NCBI GenBank assembly: GCA_021741245.1 | Contig: JAIOYF010000003.1 | Coordinates: 361,534-425,533, forward strand | Source of the DNA: Paracoccaceae bacterium | GTDB taxonomy: Bacteria > Pseudomonadota > Alphaproteobacteria > Rhodobacterales > Rhodobacteraceae | Length of the DNA: 64,000 nucleotides | Reading direction: 5' to 3' | Part shown: positions 45,810 to 57,092 of the stretch, piece after piece | Layout of the letters: every line of letters begins with the position of its first letter | How positions within the stretch are numbered: position 1 is the first letter of the stretch | Position numbers and translations under genes: made by a program | Notes under the pieces: model-generated | Database searches by the model: none | What the model was told of the DNA's origin: nothing | What the model saw: the letters and a program-made list of their open reading frames with translations, nothing else

Positions 45810-46295
45810 ATGCGTATCATTGCCCCAATGTTTCTTATGCTGGCCCTGACCTCGGGCTGTTCGGTTCTGGACCGGATCGTTCCCGAACGCAGAGCCTCTG
45901 CAGCCACGCCGGAGGGTTTGACCGAGCCTGCCCCGGTGGGGGAGCCGCTGACGGCGATGCAGCCTGTGGGTCAAACCGGCGCCGCCACTGCGGCAGCGCT
46001 GGATCAGACGACTGCCGCTGAAAAGAAAGCCGCAATGGCCGCGCCCGTGGCAGCCGGGGAACGTGCGCTTGGAAAAGTTGCCGTCAGTCTGGGCAACCCG
46101 GCCGAACAAGGCTTTTGGCTGCGCACGACGCTGGTTTCCGCGCCGGGCAAGGGCAGGGTGGAAACGGCGGGCGGTCAATCGGTGGCAGTGGATCTGTTAC
46201 CGGGGCAGTCTGGCGCGCAGCTGTCCTTGGCGGCCTTTCGTGCGCTTGGCCTGACCCTGACCGATCTTCCCGAGGTTACCGTCTTCGCGAATTGA
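45810..46295 (+). CDS. Small putative lipoprotein
   Basis: A 161-residue protein with a lipobox signal (MLALTSGC), so likely lipidated at the cysteine. An Ala/Thr/Pro-rich linker follows, then a ~80-residue globular part (LGNPAEQGFWLRTTLVSAPG onward) that resembles small conserved Rhodobacterales lipoproteins. Start 45810 is chosen because it directly precedes the signal; in-frame ATGs at 45735 and 45789 would add an untypical extension. Its last 20 bp overlap the convergent rarD gene. Function unknown. Confidence 0.7.
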   Translation: MRIIAPMFLMLALTSGCSVLDRIVPERRASAATPEGLTEPAPVGEPLTAMQPVGQTGAATAAALDQTTAAEKKAAMAAPVAAGERALGKVAVSLGNPAEQGFWLRTTLVSAPGKGRVETAGGQSVAVDLLPGQSGAQLSLAAFRALGLTLTDLPEVTVFAN

Positions 46296-47175
46296 TCATT
46301 GATGCGGTGTAAACCACTAATGCCGCCCAGATCATCGGAAAGGCGATGGCGCGTGCCTCGCCAAAGGGTTCGCCAAAGACAAAGACCGCCGTCAGAAAGA
46401 TCATGGTCGGTGCGATGTATTGCATCATCCCGATTGTGGTGAGGCGCAGTTTCTTTGCCCCATTGGCGTAAAGCATCAAGGGCACCGCCGTGACCACACC
46501 GCTGCCCAGCAAAAGCAAGCTGTCGTTGACCCCGGTAAACAGGAAATGCCCTGTGCCGGTGACCTCTGCGCCAATCACATAGGCGAGCGCAAACGGGGTG
46601 AGCAACAAGACCTCAAGCGTGAATCCCTGATTTGGGCCAATCGGCAGCGATTTTTTCAAGTAGGCATAGATGCCCCAGGTGATTGTCAGGGACAGGGCAA
46701 CAACCGGCAATTTCCCTGCGGTAAACGTCAGAATGGCAACGGCCAAGGCCGCAAGGGCAATGGCGGCCCATTGGCCATAGTGCAGCCTTTCGCCCAGCAG
46801 CACCCGCCCCAGAAACACACTGAACAGCGGGTTGATGTAATAGCCAAGGGCGGCTTCCAATGCATGGCCCGACGCGATGGCCCAAATGTAGATACCCCAA
46901 TTGACGGAAATAAGGGCGGACATTGCCATCCCCATGCCAAGCATCTTTGGGGTGCGCAACGCGGTGCGCAGGTCTTTGGTGCGGCCCAGCCAGATCAGGA
47001 CCCCCATCGCGATGGGCAAGGACCAGATGACGCGGTGGGCCAGAACCTCGAGTGGCGACATATGGGAAAGCGCCTTCATGTAAAGGGGCAAGAACCCCCA
47101 AATCAGATAGGCGCTAAGGGCGAAGAAAAACCCCGACAGGCTGTCTTCGTTCTTGATGATGGGTGCTGCGGTCAT
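46276..47175 (-). CDS. rarD: RarD-type EamA transporter
   Basis: Inner-membrane drug/metabolite-type transporter of 299 residues and about ten helices, recognised by FFFALSAYLIWGFLPLYMKAL, the RVIWSLP segment and the SVNWGIYIWA region of RarD (named from chloramphenicol sensitivity). ATG 47175 matches family length; the frame stays open for another 100 codons upstream. Substrate unknown. Confidence 0.9.
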   Translation of the reverse strand: MTAAPIIKNEDSLSGFFFALSAYLIWGFLPLYMKALSHMSPLEVLAHRVIWSLPIAMGVLIWLGRTKDLRTALRTPKMLGMGMAMSALISVNWGIYIWAIASGHALEAALGYYINPLFSVFLGRVLLGERLHYGQWAAIALAALAVAILTFTAGKLPVVALSLTITWGIYAYLKKSLPIGPNQGFTLEVLLLTPFALAYVIGAEVTGTGHFLFTGVNDSLLLLGSGVVTAVPLMLYANGAKKLRLTTIGMMQYIAPTMIFLTAVFVFGEPFGEARAIAFPMIWAALVVYTASMINSRRR

Positions 47176-47606
47176 GCGGCATGCGATAGTCCCATCGCAG
47201 GGGCGGGTCCAAAGGTTTCTTGTATCCGGCACAATCAGGTTGGCGCTTATCGGGCTTTCCTTGACGCGTGGGCTGAGACGGACCAGATAGGCCCGTCCAA
47301 AGGTCAGATACCCAAGTGCCGTTAGTTTGCTGTGGCCACGGAAAAGGTCGTGCACCTCGGGCAGGGGATAAAACGGCACCTGTGGCAAAGCGGGATACCC
47401 GGCCCAATACTGGCGCAAGACGGGATGGCGCAAAAACCGGACACCATCCAGACCCACAGCAAAACCAGATCGCAAATGCTGATTCCACGGATCGCTCTAT
47501 AGCCCACGACAATCAGACTGCTCCCGTCCGATCCAAGGGTTGGCCAAGTGCTGCGCGCTGGGCCGTGCACAGGGATATGACAAAGCTGCGCGGATCCCTC
47601 GGGCCG
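47176..47606. other. 430-bp gap between rarD and cupin gene
   Basis: No gene is supported. On the minus strand the frame continues in phase upstream of rarD for 100 codons and its translation (e.g. GVRFLRHPVLRQYWAGYP) is moderately protein-like, so this may be a decayed gene or an N-terminal extension. A second minus-strand frame is also open. No tRNA or terminator was seen. Confidence 0.4.
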
Positions 47607-48029
47607 CTAGCCTTCGTGGCGGGGAAGGTCAAAGTCGGGGGCTGCCAGTTCAAACCCGTCAAACCGAAAGCCGGGGCTGACGGTGCATGACACCAAGGTA
47701 TAGTCGCCCATGCTGCGCGCGGCCTGCCAATGACCCGCAGGAACAAGGATCTGCGGCGATTGATCGCCAAGGACCTGAGGCCCAAGGATCACATCCCGTG
47801 CCACCCTTTCGCCCATCGACAAAACCAAAGGCGCCCCCGCATGCCAGAGCCAGATCTCATCGGCGTCGACACGGTGCCAATGGCTGCGCTCCCCGGCTTT
47901 GAGCAAGAACAAGATCGCCGTGCCGCTGGCCCGCCCGTTGACGATTGGCCCGGCCCACGTCTGGCGATACCAACCGCCCTCAGGGTGCGGGGAAAGGTCA
48001 AGTTTGGCAATGATACGATCTGCGGTCAT
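47607..48029 (-). CDS. DUF985 cupin-like protein
   Basis: A 140-residue single-domain cupin of the DUF985 (cupin_5) family: LSPHPEGGWYRQTW at the start, then SHWHRVDADEIWLWHAG, which supplies the likely metal-binding histidines, and VSPGFRFDGFELA at the end. Function of the family is unknown; it has a small-molecule-binding beta-barrel. ATG 48029 lies only 45 bp from the divergent FAD oxidoreductase start, so the two promoters must overlap. Confidence 0.88.
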   Translation of the reverse strand: MTADRIIAKLDLSPHPEGGWYRQTWAGPIVNGRASGTAILFLLKAGERSHWHRVDADEIWLWHAGAPLVLSMGERVARDVILGPQVLGDQSPQILVPAGHWQAARSMGDYTLVSCTVSPGFRFDGFELAAPDFDLPRHEG

Positions 48030-48074
48030 AGGCTCTCTGGCGTCTTTCGCGCCAGCATGGCAGCATTCCTGACC

Positions 48075-49154
48075 ATGACAAGAGAGTGCCTGATCATCGG
48101 CGCCGGTCTGATCGGTGCCAGCCTTGCCTTCCGCCTGTCGCAAGCGGGGGTGGCCGTGCGCGTGCTGGAGGCGGGATTGCCTGCCAGCGAAGCCTCGGGT
48201 CGCAGTTTTGGCTGGATCAACGCGAGCTTTTACCGTTCGCCTGCGCATCATCAGTTGCGGGCGGATGCCATCGCGGCCCATCACCGATTGTCGCGCGATC
48301 TGCCGGGCAGTGGGCATCGCTGGGGCGGTGCGCTGTGGTGGGAGGAAACCGGGCCGGGATTTGATGCGATGGCCGACGCCTTGATGACGCTGGGCTATCC
48401 GGTTGAGGCGTTGTCGCGCGCCGACGTGGCACGCCGCGAGCCATCCCTTGCCGTGCTGCCTGAACGTGCGCTGCTGTTCCCCGCCGAGGGGGCTGTAGAT
48501 GCGGCCAATCTGACCCGCACCCTGCTGCGCGCGGCGGCGTCCCATGGCGCGGAGGTGATGACAGGTGTTGGCGTGACCGGCCTGATCCAATCGGGCGGTC
48601 AGGTTCTGGGGGCCGAAACCACCCTTGGCCCGTTGCGGTCAGAGACGGTGGTTCTGGCGGCGGGTGTGGGTGCGGCGGCGCTTTTGTCGGGGGTGGGGCT
48701 GCATCTGCCAATGTTGCACCGCCCCGGCGTGATGCTGCGCAGCCAACCCGTCACCTTGCGTTTGGCACATATCCTTGTGACGCCGGATCAGGAAATTCGC
48801 CAAGATGCCTGCGGCAGGCTTTTGACCCCGGCATTGGCTGGGCATCAGCGCGATACCGGCGCGGGGGGCGCGGATATGTCCGCCATGGCAGCGGCCACCT
48901 TGGCACGTTTGGGACGATTGTTTGGCCTGCCAGACCTGCGCACAGAAAGCGTTGCCCACGCGCTTCGCCCCGTGCCGGGGGATGGGTTGCCCGCCTATGG
49001 CCCGGTAGAGGGATGCCCCGGCCTATGGCTTGCGGTGATGCATTCGGGGGTCACATTGGCCCCCTTGGTGGCCGAGCACATGGCCGCGCAGATCTTGGGG
49101 CAAGGATCAGTGCCGACGGACCTCTTGCCCGACCGTCTTTTGCAGGCGATCTGA
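48075..49154 (+). CDS. FAD-dependent oxidoreductase (DadA/glycine-oxidase-like)
   Basis: DAO-superfamily flavoprotein, 359 residues. FAD site LIIGAGLIGASLAFRLSQAG at the N-terminus, followed by EASGRSFGWIN, with C-terminal VMHSGVTLAP. It probably oxidises an amino acid or secondary amine. A further DAO-type enzyme lies at 36326, not adjacent. An in-frame ATG 18 nt upstream is possible. Followed by a hairpin terminator. Substrate unknown. Confidence 0.85.
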   Translation: MTRECLIIGAGLIGASLAFRLSQAGVAVRVLEAGLPASEASGRSFGWINASFYRSPAHHQLRADAIAAHHRLSRDLPGSGHRWGGALWWEETGPGFDAMADALMTLGYPVEALSRADVARREPSLAVLPERALLFPAEGAVDAANLTRTLLRAAASHGAEVMTGVGVTGLIQSGGQVLGAETTLGPLRSETVVLAAGVGAAALLSGVGLHLPMLHRPGVMLRSQPVTLRLAHILVTPDQEIRQDACGRLLTPALAGHQRDTGAGGADMSAMAAATLARLGRLFGLPDLRTESVAHALRPVPGDGLPAYGPVEGCPGLWLAVMHSGVTLAPLVAEHMAAQILGQGSVPTDLLPDRLLQAI

Positions 49155-49159
49155 ACGAA

Positions 49160-49189
49160 AACACCCCGCCGTTGGTGCGGCGGGGTGTT
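49160..49189. terminator. Bidirectional hairpin between FAD oxidoreductase and eno
   Basis: Perfect 12-bp stem AACACCCCGCCG/CGGCGGGGTGTT with a 6-nt loop. On the minus strand it is followed by TTTTCGTTC, so it is mainly the eno terminator. Confidence 0.88.
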
Positions 49190-49209
49190 CCTGTGACATA
49201 GGGGTGACC

Positions 49210-50526
<1,317 letters not shown>

Positions 50527-50577
50527 TTACCTTGGGGCGGGCTTTAAGGAAAGGGTGTAAGCAGGCCTTGCGCGGCA

Positions 50578-51468
50578 TTATGGCTGCGGCTGGCCCTTTG
50601 ATTTGCGCACCGCCTCGCGCCAGAACGTATAAAGCCCCGATCCAATGACCAAAAACGCCCCGCAGATCATCCAGCCATCGGGGCGTTCGCCCAAGAAGAT
50701 CGCAGCAAGGATCAGCACAAAGATCAAACGGCTGTAGCGGAAGGGGGCCACCACGGAAACCTCGCCCAACCGCATGGCGGCGGTGACCGCCCAATAGCCC
50801 ACCAAACCGGTCACCAAAGCGCCAAAAAGGTCCAGCCATTTCGTGGGATCAACCATTTGCGGCGCAGTGTCCCGGATGGCCATCAGCGCAAACCCTGCAG
50901 GCACCAAGGCCAGATAGGCCCAAGTCGTCAGTTGAAATGTGCCGATGCTGGCGGGCATGATCCGGGTAGACAGATCACGCGCGGCCAAAATCACCACGCA
51001 AAGCACGGTCAAAAGGCCAGCAGGCTGCCACCCGTCGGTTCCGGGGCGCAAGATGATCAGCACCCCGGCAAAGCCTACGGCAATCGCGGTCCAGCGCCGC
51101 CATCCCACCTTTTCGCCCAAGAAAAGCGCCGCCGCCATCGTCACCACAAGGGGCGAGGCTTGCAGCAGCGCCGCATTGATCGACAGCGGGATAAGCGCAA
51201 GGGCGGTGATGTAAAGCATTGTGGCCCCCGCCTCGGACAGGGTGCGGATCAGGGCAGGGCGCGACAAGGCGGCTCGGGACAAGATCGCCTCGCCCCGAAA
51301 GGCGGCGATTGCCCAAAAGCACAGGCCCCCCACCGCGCCAAGCATGGCGATGACCTGTCCGGGGGGCAGGGCGATGGCCGCGCGTTTCAAAAACAGGTCC
51401 TCGGCGGCAAAGGCCGCCATCGACCCCACCATCAGCGCCGCCCCACGGGAGTTGTCGGTTTGCGTCAC
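50578..51468 (-). CDS. EamA-family transporter (first, coupled to mur)
   Basis: A 296-residue inner-membrane protein with two EamA repeats and about ten helices (GSMAAFAAEDLFLKRAAIALP at the start; the second repeat begins near LLTVLCVVILAARDL). Substrate not determinable. Its ATG overlaps the Fur/Mur stop (ATGA), so it is translationally tied to the metal regulator and could export a metal-related or siderophore-like compound; that is inference from position only. Confidence 0.85.
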   Translation of the reverse strand: MTQTDNSRGAALMVGSMAAFAAEDLFLKRAAIALPPGQVIAMLGAVGGLCFWAIAAFRGEAILSRAALSRPALIRTLSEAGATMLYITALALIPLSINAALLQASPLVVTMAAALFLGEKVGWRRWTAIAVGFAGVLIILRPGTDGWQPAGLLTVLCVVILAARDLSTRIMPASIGTFQLTTWAYLALVPAGFALMAIRDTAPQMVDPTKWLDLFGALVTGLVGYWAVTAAMRLGEVSVVAPFRYSRLIFVLILAAIFLGERPDGWMICGAFLVIGSGLYTFWREAVRKSKGQPQP

Positions 51469-51893
51469 GGGCTGTCAGGCGTGCCGGGTTTTTTCACTGG
51501 AACGCCCAAAAGTTCCAGCCGATGCCCGATCAGCCGATAGCCCAACCTTGCGGCAATCTTTTCTTGCAGCGCCTCGATCTCGGGGTCGACGAATTCGATC
51601 ACCTCGCCCGAGTTTACATCAATCAGATGGTCATGGTGATCACGCTCGGCATCCTCATAGCGCGCCCGTCCATCGCCGAATTCCAGCTTTTCCAGAATCC
51701 CGGCCTCTTCAAACAGTTTGACCGTGCGATAGACAGTGGCCAGCGAAATGCGCGGGTCCATGCGGGCCGCGCGGGCGTAAAGCTCCTCCACATCCGGGTG
51801 ATCCTCGGCCTCGCCCACAACACGGGCCACGACGCGACGTTGGTCTGTCATCCGAAGGCCCTTGGCCTCGCAGCGGGCAATGATGTCTTTCAT
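51465..51893 (-). CDS. mur: Fur-family regulator, Mur-like
   Basis: A 142-residue Fur-family repressor. The winged-helix part is MTDQRRVVARVV to SLATVYRTVKLFEEAGI, followed by the metal-binding HHDHLIDVNSGEVIEF. The CxxC pair of zinc-structured Fur is replaced by DVNSG, matching the alphaproteobacterial Mur (manganese) branch. ATG 51893 is chosen because family members begin close to this point; GTG 51911 is possible. Neither start has a strong Shine-Dalgarno. Regulation by Mn2+ or Fe2+ is inference. Confidence 0.86.
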   Translation of the reverse strand: MKDIIARCEAKGLRMTDQRRVVARVVGEAEDHPDVEELYARAARMDPRISLATVYRTVKLFEEAGILEKLEFGDGRARYEDAERDHHDHLIDVNSGEVIEFVDPEIEALQEKIAARLGYRLIGHRLELLGVPVKKPGTPDSP

Positions 51894-52058
51894 GGGGCAG
51901 GGTCCGGTCACTCTTTGCGCCGCTTTAGCTGAGCATAGGCCAAGGCGCTACCCCCTTAAACCCTTTGCACAAGGGACGCGGCCCGGTTCGCCATTGCCCC
52001 AGACGGCTTGACCGCATGGTGGGCGCGGGCCACACCAAGGTCAACAGGCAGGGATTTG

Positions 52059-52937
52059 ATGAAAAAAGACAGACTTGACGGGACGGGTGCTGCGGCGCTT
52101 TTGGCGGTGACGCTGCTTTTCGCGATCAATCAGGTGATCGTGGTTGAGGTCAACCGGGGCCTGCAACCGGTGTTCTTTGCCGGGCTCCGCTCAGTCCTGG
52201 CGGTGGGGTTTGTTTGGGCGTGGCTTTGGTCACAGGGGCGGCCGCCGCAGTTTCGCAGGCAAGATGTGCTGCCCGCGCTGTTGATGGGCACGATTTTTGC
52301 GGCAGAGTTTTTGTGCCTTTTCGTGGCGCTGGACCTGACCGCTCTGGGCCGGGCCTCGGTCATCTTTTACACGATGCCATTCTGGCTGGCCATCATGGCC
52401 CATTTTGGCCTGCCGGGCGAGGGGATCACCCGGATAAAGGCCGCAGGTCTGGTCTTGGCTTTTGGCGGGACGGCCATCGCCATCTTGTCGCGCCAACCCG
52501 GCAGTGGCGGCAGCCTGATCGGGGATCTGATGGCGCTTGGTGGCGCGATCACATGGGCGGGAACGGCCTTTATGGCGCGCAAGTCCAGCCTGTGCGAGAT
52601 CGGCGCCGAGATGCAACTTTTGTGGATGGTCTTGGTCTCGGGCCCGGTGCTTTTGATCGCGTCCCTTTGGTTCGGGCCATTGGTGCGTGACCTGACCGCC
52701 TACCATATCTTGGGGCTGATTTTCCAATCTTCGGTAGTGGTAGGGGGTGGGTTTATCGCGTGGCTGTGGCTCTTGTCGGCTTACCCTGCGGCGACGGTTG
52801 CCTCGTTTTCCTTCCTCACCCCGATCTTTTCCATCGGTTTAGGAGTCTTGCTCTATGGCGAAGAGGTCACAGTTCCGCTTTTGTCAGCGGCAGCCTTGGT
52901 GGGGGCGGGAATCGTCTTGATCAACCGCCGCCGCTAG
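52059..52937 (+). CDS. EamA-family transporter (second)
   Basis: A 292-residue ten-helix EamA protein (ALLAVTLLFAINQVIVVEVNRG) with two repeats. AGGGA lies 5-6 nt before ATG 52059. It diverges from mur across 165 bp. It is not closely similar to the other EamA protein beyond the fold. Substrate unknown. Confidence 0.85.
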   Translation: MKKDRLDGTGAAALLAVTLLFAINQVIVVEVNRGLQPVFFAGLRSVLAVGFVWAWLWSQGRPPQFRRQDVLPALLMGTIFAAEFLCLFVALDLTALGRASVIFYTMPFWLAIMAHFGLPGEGITRIKAAGLVLAFGGTAIAILSRQPGSGGSLIGDLMALGGAITWAGTAFMARKSSLCEIGAEMQLLWMVLVSGPVLLIASLWFGPLVRDLTAYHILGLIFQSSVVVGGGFIAWLWLLSAYPAATVASFSFLTPIFSIGLGVLLYGEEVTVPLLSAAALVGAGIVLINRRR

Positions 52938-53181
52938 CGGGCAAGTCATCCCCAATTTCAGACCTGAACTGAAGGACTTGGCGCAAGTGTTCAGATCTCC
53001 TTGGGAAATTGGCACTCTTCAACCATTCATCCTCTGGCTTATCCACCGAAGCATCCACAGAGCCGCCCAGATGGTGAATCGGTTGGTGACGGGCGCGTGA
53101 AATTTCCGTGAGCAGGTCAAGGCGGAAAAACTGACAAAGGTGTAAAAATATTGATTGATCCCACCTGAGGAATACGACAGT

Positions 53182-53210
53182 TTGACGAGGCGGTCGGGGC
53201 GGCCACTAAA
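53182..53210 (+). promoter_or_regulatory. Candidate nrdJ promoter
   Basis: TTGACG (53182-53187), 17-nt spacer, then ACTAAA (53205-53210) as a weak -10. It lies ~190 bp before the nrdJ start, and the -10 is inside the candidate NrdR box. By eye only. Confidence 0.4.
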
Positions 53211-53218
53211 TGTAGTGT
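53203..53218. promoter_or_regulatory. Candidate NrdR-binding box upstream of nrdJ
   Basis: CCACTAAATGTAGTGT matches the consensus ACACTATATATAGTGT at 13 of 16 positions and contains the palindrome CACTA-N4-TAGTG. NrdR represses ribonucleotide reductase genes. I see no second box at the usual spacing. The rest of the 465-bp upstream region (52938-53402) shows nothing else I recognise, including no B12 box. Confidence 0.55.
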
Positions 53219-53402
53219 CCCTCGGCAGGTAACAGAAAAACCCTCAGATAGCGGTGGTCAAGCATCGTTCAGGCTTTGTCAGCGAATGCTGGCATGGCAG
53301 GGAAACCTGTTGCGTGTCGGTCTTCGGTCTGCCGGAAGCAAATGATTGATTGGCCAGAACCGGATCTGAACCGGCGGCCGCTACACAAGGGGATTGGGGC
53401 AA

Positions 53403-56400
53403 ATGAAAATCGAGCGGAAGTTTACGACTGAGAATTCCGGCGCCTATGGCGATATCGGATTCACCACGACGGTCTCTGAAATCAGGAACCCCGACGGCAA
53501 GGTCGTCTTCCGCAACGAGGCCGTTGAGATCCCCGAAGGCTGGAGTCAGGTCGCAAGTGACGTTCTGGCCCAGAAGTATTTCCGCAAGGCGGGCATTCCA
53601 GCGGCGTCAAAGCGCGTCAAGGAAAAGGGCGTGCCAGAGTTCCTGTGGCGCTCGGTTCCTGATGAGGCCGCATTGGCAAAATTGCCCGAGGATCAGCGCT
53701 TTATCGGCGAAACTTCGGCCAAGCAGGTATTTGACCGTTTGGCAGGCGCATGGTGCTATTGGGGCTGGAAAGGTGGCTACTTCACCACCGAGGCCGACGC
53801 CCGCGCCTATTATGACGAGATGCGCTTCATGCTGGCCCGCCAGATGGCTGCCCCCAACAGCCCGCAGTGGTTCAACACCGGTCTGCATTGGGCTTACGGC
53901 ATCGACGGCCCAAGCCAAGGCCACTTCTATGTCGATTATCAAACGGGCGAGCTGACCAAATCTGCCAGCGCCTATGAACATCCCCAGCCACACGCCTGCT
54001 TCATCCAGTCGGTCAAGGATGACCTCGTGGGCGATGGTGGCATCATGGACCTGTGGGTGCGTGAGGCCCGTCTGTTCAAATATGGCTCGGGCACCGGAAC
54101 AAACTTCTCCTCCCTGCGTGGCGAGGGCGAAAAGCTGTCGGGTGGTGGAAAATCCTCGGGCCTGATGGGGTTCCTGAAAATCGGTGACCGGGCAGCGGGC
54201 GCGATCAAATCGGGCGGCACCACACGGCGCGCGGCCAAGATGGTGATTGCCGATATGGATCACCCGGATATCGAGGCTTTCATCAATTGGAAGGTCATCG
54301 AAGAGCAAAAGGTTGCGTCTTTGGTGGCAGGCTCCAAGCTGCACGAAGTGCGCCTGAACGAGATTTTCACAGCCATTCGTCAGTGGGATGGCTCTGCCGA
54401 GGATTCGGTTGATCCGGCCAAGAACCCAGGCCTGAAGGCGGCGATCAAATCGGCCAAGAAGTCGATGATCCCCGACACCTACACAAACCGCATCTTGCAA
54501 TACGCCAAGCAGGGCTACACCTCGATCGAATTCCCGACCTATGACGTGGATTGGGATTCCGAAGCCTACATCACCGTGTCGGGCCAAAACTCCAACAACT
54601 CGGTCCGTGTGACGGATGCCTTCCTCAAGGCCGTGAAGGATGACGCCGACTGGGCGCTGATCCGCCGCACCGATGGCAAGACCGCCAAAACCATCAAGGC
54701 GCGCGACCTGTGGGATCAGGTCGGCCATGCCGCATGGGCCTGCGCCGATCCTGGCATCCAGTTCCACGACACCGTCAACGCATGGCACACCTGCCCCGAA
54801 GATGGCGCAATCCGGGGGTCAAACCCTTGCTCGGAATACATGTTCCTTGACGATACCGCCTGCAACCTTGCCTCGATGAACCTGCTGACCTTTTTCAACG
54901 ACGGTACATTTGACTCCGAGGCTTATATCCACGCCAGCCGGTTGTGGACGGTCACGCTGGAAATCAGCGTGATGATGGCGCAGTTCCCGTCCAAGGAAAT
55001 CGCCCAGCGGTCCTATGACTTCCGCACCCTTGGCCTCGGCTATGCCAACATCGGCGGCCTGCTGATGAACATGGGCTTTGGCTACGATTCGGACGAGGGC
55101 CGGGCGCTTTGCGGCGCGCTGACGGCTCTGATGACTGGGGTGGCCTATGCCACATCCGCCGAGATGGCGGCCGAGTTGGGGCCATTCCCCGGCTATGCCC
55201 GCAACGCAGACCATATGCTGCGCGTGATCCGCAACCACCGCGCCGCTGCCCATGCGACCGGCAGCTATGAGGGCGTGAACGTCAATCCGGTGGCCCTTGA
55301 TGCCGCCAACTGCCCAGATCAAACCCTTGTCACGCTTGCCAAATCCGCTTGGGATGAGGCGCTGGCCCTGGGTGAGGCGCATGGCTATCGCAACGCCCAA
55401 ACCACAGTCATTGCCCCAACGGGCACGATCGGTCTGGTGATGGATTGCGACACGACCGGCATCGAGCCTGATTTTGCGCTGGTCAAGTTCAAGAAACTGG
55501 CCGGCGGCGGCTATTTCAAGATCATCAACCAATCGGTTCCGGCGGCCTTGGAAAAGCTGGGTTACCCCAGCCATCAGGTCGCTGAAATCGTCGCCTATGC
55601 CGTGGGCCACGGCTCCATCGCGCAGGCCCCTGCGATCAACCATACAAGCCTCATCGGGCACGGCTTTGGCCCGCGTGAGATTGAAAAGGTCGAGGCTGCT
55701 TTGCCCTCGGCCTTCGACATCCGCTTTGTTTTCAACCAGTGGACGCTTGGCGAAGACTTCTGCAAGGGCACCCTTGGCATCCCCGCGGAAAAACTGAACG
55801 ACCCGAGCTTTGATCTGCTCAAGCACCTCGGTTTTACCAAGACCCAGGTCGAGGCCTGCAATGACCACGTTTGCGGCACCATGACGCTGGAAGGCGCGCC
55901 CTTCCTCAAGGCTCAGCACTATTCGGTCTTTGATTGCGCCAATGCCTGCGGGAAAAAGGGCAAGCGGTATCTGAGCGTCAATAGCCACATCTACATGATG
56001 GCTGCCGCGCAGTCTTTTATCTCTGGTGCCATCTCGAAAACCATCAACATGCCAAACTCGGCCAGCATCGACGAGACGCTTGCCGCCTATGAGCTGTCGC
56101 ATTCGCTGGGGATCAAGGCCAATGCGCTCTATCGTGACGGATCAAAGCTGAGCCAGCCCTTGGCCTCGGCCCTGATCGAGGATGATGAAGAGGCCGAAGA
56201 AATCCTCGCCAATGGCTCCATGCACGAAAAGGCCGCCGTTCTGGCCGAAAAGATCGTGGAAAAGGTGATCATCAAAGAGATCATCAAATCGCACCGCGAA
56301 AAGCTGCCCGAGCGGCGCAAAGGCTATACCCAAAAGGCCATCGTCGGCGGCCACAAGGTCTACCTGCGCACTGGCGAATATCAGGACGGCTCCTTGGGCG

Positions 56401-57092
56401 AGATCTTCATCGACATGCACAAGGAAGGCGCAGGCTTCCGCGCCATGATGAACAACTTTGCCATCGCAGTCTCGGTTGGTCTGCAATACGGCGTGCCGCT
56501 GGAAGAGTTTGTGGAGGCCTTCACCTTCACCCGCTTTGAACCCGCAGGCATGGTGCAGGGCAATGACAGCATCAAGAATGCAACGTCGATCCTTGACTAT
56601 ATCTTCCGGGAACTCGCGATTTCCTACCTCGACCGCACTGATCTGGCGCATGTGAAGCCCACGGGTGCCTCGTTTGACGACCTCGGTCGTGGCGATGACG
56701 AAGGCAAGCCAAACGTTGCCCCGATGAACGATGCCGCTGCAAGCCGTGGTCTGGAAGTTCTGCGCCAGATCAGCTCAACCGGCTATCTGCGCAAGCGCCT
56801 GCCGCAAGAGTTGATCGTGCTGCAAGGCGGGATGGGCGCCACGGCCTTGGCCAATGGCACCGACCCCGTTTCGGTCCTCAACACGCTGGTTCCCGAAACA
56901 CGGGCGAAGGGCTTTGCCGAAAGCACCTCCACCTACGCACTTGGCACCGCCACATCGATGGACGCGCGGACCAAGGCCAAGATGCAAGGCTACGAGGGCG
57001 ACCCCTGCGGCGAGTGCGGCAACTACACGCTGGTGCGCAACGGGACGTGCATGAAGTGCAACACCTGTGGCGGGACGTCTGGGTGTAGCTGA
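53403..57092 (+). CDS. nrdJ: Adenosylcobalamin-dependent (class II) ribonucleoside-diphosphate reductase
   Basis: Reduces ribonucleotides to deoxyribonucleotides using a B12-generated thiyl radical. The 1229-residue protein includes the redox cysteines C199 (HACFIQS) and C487 (ACNLASMNL) and the radical cysteine C476 in NPCSE. The spacing of 11 between C476 and C487 matches Thermotoga class II. The C-terminus is a cysteine-rich zinc-finger tail ([20 protein letters not shown]). ATG 53403 has GGGG 3-6 nt upstream; the upstream TTG at 53394 is less likely. It is oxygen-independent, giving flexibility for low-O2 life. Confidence 0.97.
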   Translation: MKIERKFTTENSGAYGDIGFTTTVSEIRNPDGKVVFRNEAVEIPEGWSQVASDVLAQKYFRKAGIPAASKRVKEKGVPEFLWRSVPDEAALAKLPEDQRFIGETSAKQVFDRLAGAWCYWGWKGGYFTTEADARAYYDEMRFMLARQMAAPNSPQWFNTGLHWAYGIDGPSQGHFYVDYQTGELTKSASAYEHPQPHACFIQSVKDDLVGDGGIMDLWVREARLFKYGSGTGTNFSSLRGEGEKLSGGGKSSGLMGFLKIGDRAAGAIKSGGTTRRAAKMVIADMDHPDIEAFINWKVIEEQKVASLVAGSKLHEVRLNEIFTAIRQWDGSAEDSVDPAKNPGLKAAIKSAKKSMIPDTYTNRILQYAKQGYTSIEFPTYDVDWDSEAYITVSGQNSNNSVRVTDAFLKAVKDDADWALIRRTDGKTAKTIKARDLWDQVGHAAWACADPGIQFHDTVNAWHTCPEDGAIRGSNPCSEYMFLDDTACNLASMNLLTFFNDGTFDSEAYIHASRLWTVTLEISVMMAQFPSKEIAQRSYDFRTLGLGYANIGGLLMNMGFGYDSDEGRALCGALTALMTGVAYATSAEMAAELGPFPGYARNADHMLRVIRNHRAAAHATGSYEGVNVNPVALDAANCPDQTLVTLAKSAWDEALALGEAHGYRNAQTTVIAPTGTIGLVMDCDTTGIEPDFALVKFKKLAGGGYFKIINQSVPAALEKLGYPSHQVAEIVAYAVGHGSIAQAPAINHTSLIGHGFGPREIEKVEAALPSAFDIRFVFNQWTLGEDFCKGTLGIPAEKLNDPSFDLLKHLGFTKTQVEACNDHVCGTMTLEGAPFLKAQHYSVFDCANACGKKGKRYLSVNSHIYMMAAAQSFISGAISKTINMPNSASIDETLAAYELSHSLGIKANALYRDGSKLSQPLASALIEDDEEAEEILANGSMHEKAAVLAEKIVEKVIIKEIIKSHREKLPERRKGYTQKAIVGGHKVYLRTGEYQDGSLGEIFIDMHKEGAGFRAMMNNFAIAVSVGLQYGVPLEEFVEAFTFTRFEPAGMVQGNDSIKNATSILDYIFRELAISYLDRTDLAHVKPTGASFDDLGRGDDEGKPNVAPMNDAAASRGLEVLRQISSTGYLRKRLPQELIVLQGGMGATALANGTDPVSVLNTLVPETRAKGFAESTSTYALGTATSMDARTKAKMQGYEGDPCGECGNYTLVRNGTCMKCNTCGGTSGCS

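Noticed and set aside
52938..53402. Cobalamin riboswitch before the B12-dependent nrdJ
   Set aside because: No B12 box or its typical multi-stem arrangement could be found; only the NrdR-like palindrome stands out.
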